Source: Pseudodonghicola xiamenensis DSM 18339 (GTDB lineage Bacteria; Pseudomonadota; Alphaproteobacteria; Rhodobacterales; Rhodobacteraceae). From it: a DNA stretch of 64,000 nt. Of the stretch, positions 61,055-64,000 are shown one piece after another. The notes under the pieces are model-generated. The model had not been told where the DNA came from and ran no database searches. It was given only the letters and a program-made list of their open reading frames with translations. The stretch's first letter is position 1. Every line of letters starts with the position of its first letter. Location of the stretch: positions 1 to 64,000 of the forward strand of contig NZ_AUBS01000016.1 in assembly GCF_000429365.1 (NCBI RefSeq). The letters are read 5' to 3'. Made by a program: the position numbers and the translations under genes.

Positions 61055-61323
61055 GTTGGGGGGAAGGTTGTGCGTTCTGGCGGAGAATGGGGACGCCTTG
61101 GCTAGGCCGCTATTCGCTGGGCTTGGCGCGGCTGTTACAACGGGCGGGGAGCGGAAGTTCGCCGCACTCGGGAGGAAAGTCCGCAATACGAAGGGGAACA
61201 TTCAAAAAGGCGTACCGATTGGTTGAGCCAAAGCATTGATCCGACCTACAAGCTCGCTGCGGCCTTGCGACAAGAGATGGGTGATCGCGTCAACGAAGCT
61301 ATTATGTCAAGAAAAGACACCAG
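61055..61323. other. Spacer between gyrA and the AIPR gene, no gene recognised
   Basis: Mixed composition, turning AT-richer toward 61320. Includes GCGGA/TCCGC inverted repeats (61151 and 61180 area). Short frames show no motif. Confidence 0.4.
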
Positions 61324-63069
61324 TTATTCAAGCAACTCATCGAAGGCATCAGCTACTGAATCAGCCTTATCGCGCCGAACATCCTTCTTATGCTGAGCGA
61401 GCAGTTTTGCCGACATGGCCCTACACCATTTTGGGCTCTTGAGATCGCTTTTGTAGTCGAAGTAATCGTCTTCTTCCGGCGCAAGCTCAGCATTCAGATC
61501 AATCGCAGCATTCCGAGCCAAGATCGCAAAGCCTGCGGCAAGCTCATCAAGTTGGTCGTTCTTTGAGAACTCATCCAGTGATTTTAGGATGTGCGCACCC
61601 TCCGAGCTATCCTTAATGATTTGGATCACAGCAAAGAAAATAAAATATTTTGTAAGGGCGTAATTTGCGAACGGTTTATTTTCCAGCTCGTCCAAGACTG
61701 TAGGTATCTCCTGGAAACATTCCCATAGTGCAAGAATTCTTGCACCTGTAACGCCTGGTCGACCGAAGATTTCGGAATGGAGGTCGTCCATGACTTTGTA
61801 TTTTTGATGGCAACTCCAAGGCTGCTCAAGATCCGCAGCCAGCAACACCAAGCCAGCAGCTTCGTTAGAAATAATTTCCTTCCCTTTATTGCTCTCGCCT
61901 TGCTTTATCTCATACGCAAAATTGCCATCACTTACTTTGCTAACTTCAGCTTTGAGACGTTGCTGCAAGTTGTGGTTGGACTTCATATCGCGAGCCTTGA
62001 TCGCGTTCTGGTTATTGCTGTTGCGTGTGATTTTCTGGGATAGGGAAACGTCGCCTTTGACCTCTATGAGTTTGACAAGAATTTTCAGATCATCAGTGAT
62101 TTTAGCTCGCTCGGAGAGCAATGAGGTAAGACTTTGTGCGCCGTTAACTACCACATAGTCTTCGACTGAAATGGTTTGGTCACTTTCTTCGAGTATCTCT
62201 CGGCAGAGAACATTTATTCCATTGTGATACAATGGAAAGTTTCCGTGCTCTTTCTTTTCGCGAATGCTTGCCTTGATGCTCTTGTTAACCTTTGTGTTCC
62301 CCAAGGACAATCGGACGTTTTGCTCGAAAAGGGCGCCGTCGGAAATTCCCTTCATTTTTGTGAGGTTCAAGGCAGATGCGAGAAAAATTCGGGCGGAAGC
62401 GCCTCCAGCGTCATACTCGATGACATCGCTATCGGAAACGTCGAAATCAAACCTTTCGGAGATGCCACCGTCGACATCCAAATCGACATAATCCGCGGCA
62501 ATCTCTGTAGCGTCATGCAGATCGATAACCTCGGCTTTTTCAATGTAGTTGTAAGCATCGTCATTCGCCGGAACGTTGGTGATAAAGACACCTTGCACAT
62601 CATAGCCGGCGGCAACCTTCTCGGACACCTCATTTCTGGTTATCGCTTGCCTAAGTCGCTCATTTTTTGTTTCCTTTTCGAGTTCCTCAATTTTCTCCGC
62701 ACTACCAAATTGAACCAGCGTCCCGTAAAAATCCTTTAGCTCAGTATCTCCAAGTTCAGCCTTGTCACTCGTTTTTGTCTTGGCCTGTATTACATAGACA
62801 ACTTCGGAAACATCATCGACGTAAATTGCATCCACGCCTTTGTCGTGTTTCGCGTCAACGCAAGCATCATCGGCTGCAAATTCATCGAGCCTAAAAATGT
62901 TCTCAAGAAACCACTTTAGGAATCTCTTCGAAAAATCAGACGCACGCCCAGAGTAGTGCTTTTCCAGGACGTTAGAGAATTCAGAGTGCCTGAGGTCTTT
63001 TGCTTCCATATCTCTTGCGTCCTGGCCTGCTTGGCGGGGTGCCATGTTATCTTTGGATTTCGTCACCAT
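61324..63069 (-). CDS. AIPR-family protein, candidate abortive phage-resistance nuclease
   Basis: 581 aa from ATG 63069 (MVTKSKDNMAPRQAGQ); ATG at 63045 and 63009 are alternatives because ribosome sites are poor. N-terminal PD-(D/E)XK-like nuclease fold (about 20-110) with GVDAIYVDD (Asp80) and VIQAKTK (Gln95, Lys97), then an AIPR domain of about 350 residues with AYNYIEKAEVIDLHDATE, the VVNGAQSLTSLL block and FPLYHNGINVLCR. AIPR genes were found in phage-resistance loci. The DNA is visibly AT-richer than flanks, indicating horizontal gain. It sits alone between gyrA and the carboxypeptidase. Confidence 0.85.
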   Translation of the reverse strand: MVTKSKDNMAPRQAGQDARDMEAKDLRHSEFSNVLEKHYSGRASDFSKRFLKWFLENIFRLDEFAADDACVDAKHDKGVDAIYVDDVSEVVYVIQAKTKTSDKAELGDTELKDFYGTLVQFGSAEKIEELEKETKNERLRQAITRNEVSEKVAAGYDVQGVFITNVPANDDAYNYIEKAEVIDLHDATEIAADYVDLDVDGGISERFDFDVSDSDVIEYDAGGASARIFLASALNLTKMKGISDGALFEQNVRLSLGNTKVNKSIKASIREKKEHGNFPLYHNGINVLCREILEESDQTISVEDYVVVNGAQSLTSLLSERAKITDDLKILVKLIEVKGDVSLSQKITRNSNNQNAIKARDMKSNHNLQQRLKAEVSKVSDGNFAYEIKQGESNKGKEIISNEAAGLVLLAADLEQPWSCHQKYKVMDDLHSEIFGRPGVTGARILALWECFQEIPTVLDELENKPFANYALTKYFIFFAVIQIIKDSSEGAHILKSLDEFSKNDQLDELAAGFAILARNAAIDLNAELAPEEDDYFDYKSDLKSPKWCRAMSAKLLAQHKKDVRRDKADSVADAFDELLE

Positions 63070-63233
63070 AGAAGATAGCGCCGCGAAGGTCGACAACCGT
63101 CTCATCGTCATCCCGTGGCGATGTTTTGCGACTGGAGTTCGCCGCGATCGAACTATCGTGTTGGCCATGTGCAAGGGGACGACTGTTGCAAGACTGACCA
63201 TTGGGAGAGGTCTGAAGGTGTAGACAGAGCAGT

Positions 63234-63286
63234 CGGCCGAAAAGCCGCCGTTGCGCATCACAGCAACGAAAGGCGGCTCTGGGCCG
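63234..63286. repeat. Imperfect hairpin between AIPR and carboxypeptidase genes
   Basis: Nested arms CGGCC / GGCCG, AGCCGCC / GGCGGCT and GTTGC / GCAAC around an eight-base loop. Looks like a REP-type palindrome of the sort seen between roseobacter genes; copy number elsewhere cannot be judged. Confidence 0.5.
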
Positions 63287-63318
63287 TTGCATTCGCCCCC
63301 GCCCCCCCAAACACAAAA

Positions 63319-63337
63319 GGCGGGTCACTGACCCGCC
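63319..63337 (-). terminator. Terminator of the carboxypeptidase gene
   Basis: Perfect stem GGCGGGTCA / TGACCCGCC with one-base loop; on the minus strand it is followed by TTTTGTGTTT. It lies 25 bases beyond the carboxypeptidase stop codon. Confidence 0.85.
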
Positions 63338-63361
63338 CCTTGTGTCTCTCGCTGTCCCCGC

Positions 63362-64000
63362 TCAAAGCCCGTAGAGCGCGCCGAATTTGGACTCCAGATA
63401 CTCCATCAGCGGCGCCTCGGTGGGCGCGGCGCCGGTGGCGCGGGTGATTACCTCGCGCGGGGCGTAGCGGGCGCCGTGGCGTTGCAGGTTGTCCTTCAGC
63501 CAGCCGGTGGCGCCGGAGGTGTCACCCACCGCCAGTTGCGCGTCGAGGTCGGGCAGCGCCTGGCGCAGCGCCGCGTGCAGGCAGCCGGCATAGACGTTCC
63601 CCAGCGCATAGGTCGGGAAATAGCCGAACAGCCCGACCGACCAATGCACATCCTGCAGCACCCCGTTCGAGGGCTTGTCGACCGCGGTGCCGAAATCGGC
63701 CAGGAAGCGATCGTTCCACGCCGCCTCGAGATCGCCGACCTGCAGATCATTCGCCATCAGCGCGCGTTCCAGATCGAAGCGCAGCATGATGTGGAGGTTA
63801 TATTGCACCTCATCCGCCTCGGTGCGGATAAAGCCCGGATGCACCCGGTTGGCGGCGGCGTAGAAGGCATCTGCATCCGGGACGCCGATATCGCCATAGG
63901 CCTCTCCCATGCGGTCGAAAAGCCAGCCGGTGAAGGCGCGCGAGCGGCCAAGCTGGTTTTCGAAAATCCGGCTCTGGCTTTCGTGCACCCCCATCGAGAC
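63362..64000 (-). CDS. M32 family carboxypeptidase, C-terminal part
   Basis: Over 210 codons visible; the gene continues beyond the right edge. Motif HESQSRIFENQLGRS of M32 (Taq) carboxypeptidases follows the catalytic HEXXH, which lies off-window. Also RTEADEVQYNLHIMLRFDLE and YFPTYALGNVYAGCL, typical of the family. Zinc-dependent cytosolic removal of C-terminal residues. The segment includes the final helices and stop at 63362. A terminator follows. Confidence 0.93.
   Translation of the reverse strand, partial: VSMGVHESQSRIFENQLGRSRAFTGWLFDRMGEAYGDIGVPDADAFYAAANRVHPGFIRTEADEVQYNLHIMLRFDLERALMANDLQVGDLEAAWNDRFLADFGTAVDKPSNGVLQDVHWSVGLFGYFPTYALGNVYAGCLHAALRQALPDLDAQLAVGDTSGATGWLKDNLQRHGARYAPREVITRATGAAPTEAPLMEYLESKFGALYGL

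Overview
The window is GC-rich and gene-dense. Its gene content points to a Rhodobacteraceae alphaproteobacterium (Paracoccus/roseobacter type): an iscR-led suf operon, a single-cysteine IscR, a GTTC-N7-GTTC LexA box at recA, a CckA hybrid kinase with a CtrA-type box, a Hint-domain protein, usg, and many antiparallel shadow reading frames typical of GC-rich DNA. No species can be assigned from sequence alone. I recognise no phage, CRISPR array or rRNA. One tRNA (Gly, CCC) is present.

Layout. 1-353: end of an IS5-family element, running off the left edge. 354-1040: AT-rich, no recognised gene. 1041-4101: GNAT acetyltransferase, Hint-domain protein and an O/S-methyltransferase-like enzyme. 4220-13544: a long minus-strand Fe-S assembly operon read iscR, cysteine desulfurase, sufB, FkbM methyltransferase, YbjQ protein, small conserved protein, sufC, sufD, two YIP1-type membrane proteins, sufS. 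Its promoter region carries an IscR-type dyad and an Irr-type box. 13726-19554: plus-strand housekeeping genes (alpha/beta hydrolase, HD phosphohydrolase, icd, YitT, SMR pump, typA). 19796-31088: minus-strand alaS, recA (SOS box), cckA (CtrA box), an RNA m5C methyltransferase, an MBL hydrolase and guaB, with one plus-strand sulfotransferase-like gene.

31316-41028 is more accessory: a broken ltrA gene, an orphan corrinoid-protein reactivase (RACo type), a DUF2235 hydrolase, tRNA-Gly, a copper-type multicopper oxidase preceded by a frameshifted Cys/His-rich secreted protein, a lipoprotein, a beta-barrel protein and a Tat amidohydrolase with an N-terminal Cys cluster. 41648-44584 pairs a Ca2+/H+ antiporter with a prokaryotic ionotropic-glutamate-receptor-like channel and a secreted pentapeptide-repeat protein. 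44611-50229 is an amine or amino-acid oxidation cluster (FAD oxidase, RidA, mu-crystallin/OCD-type protein, APC permease, divergent AraC regulator). 50374-57727 holds an acyl-CoA ligase (DmdB-like), a thioesterase, the zwf-pgl-pgi operon and a radical SAM protein. 57770-64000 holds usg, gyrA, an AT-richer AIPR-family phage-defence candidate, and the 3' part of an M32 carboxypeptidase.

The strongest leads are the iGluR/ChaA/pentapeptide block, the AIPR gene inserted between gyrA and the carboxypeptidase gene, the regulatory sites of the suf operon and cckA, and a possible DMSP-synthesis methyltransferase (DsyB-like) beside sufS.
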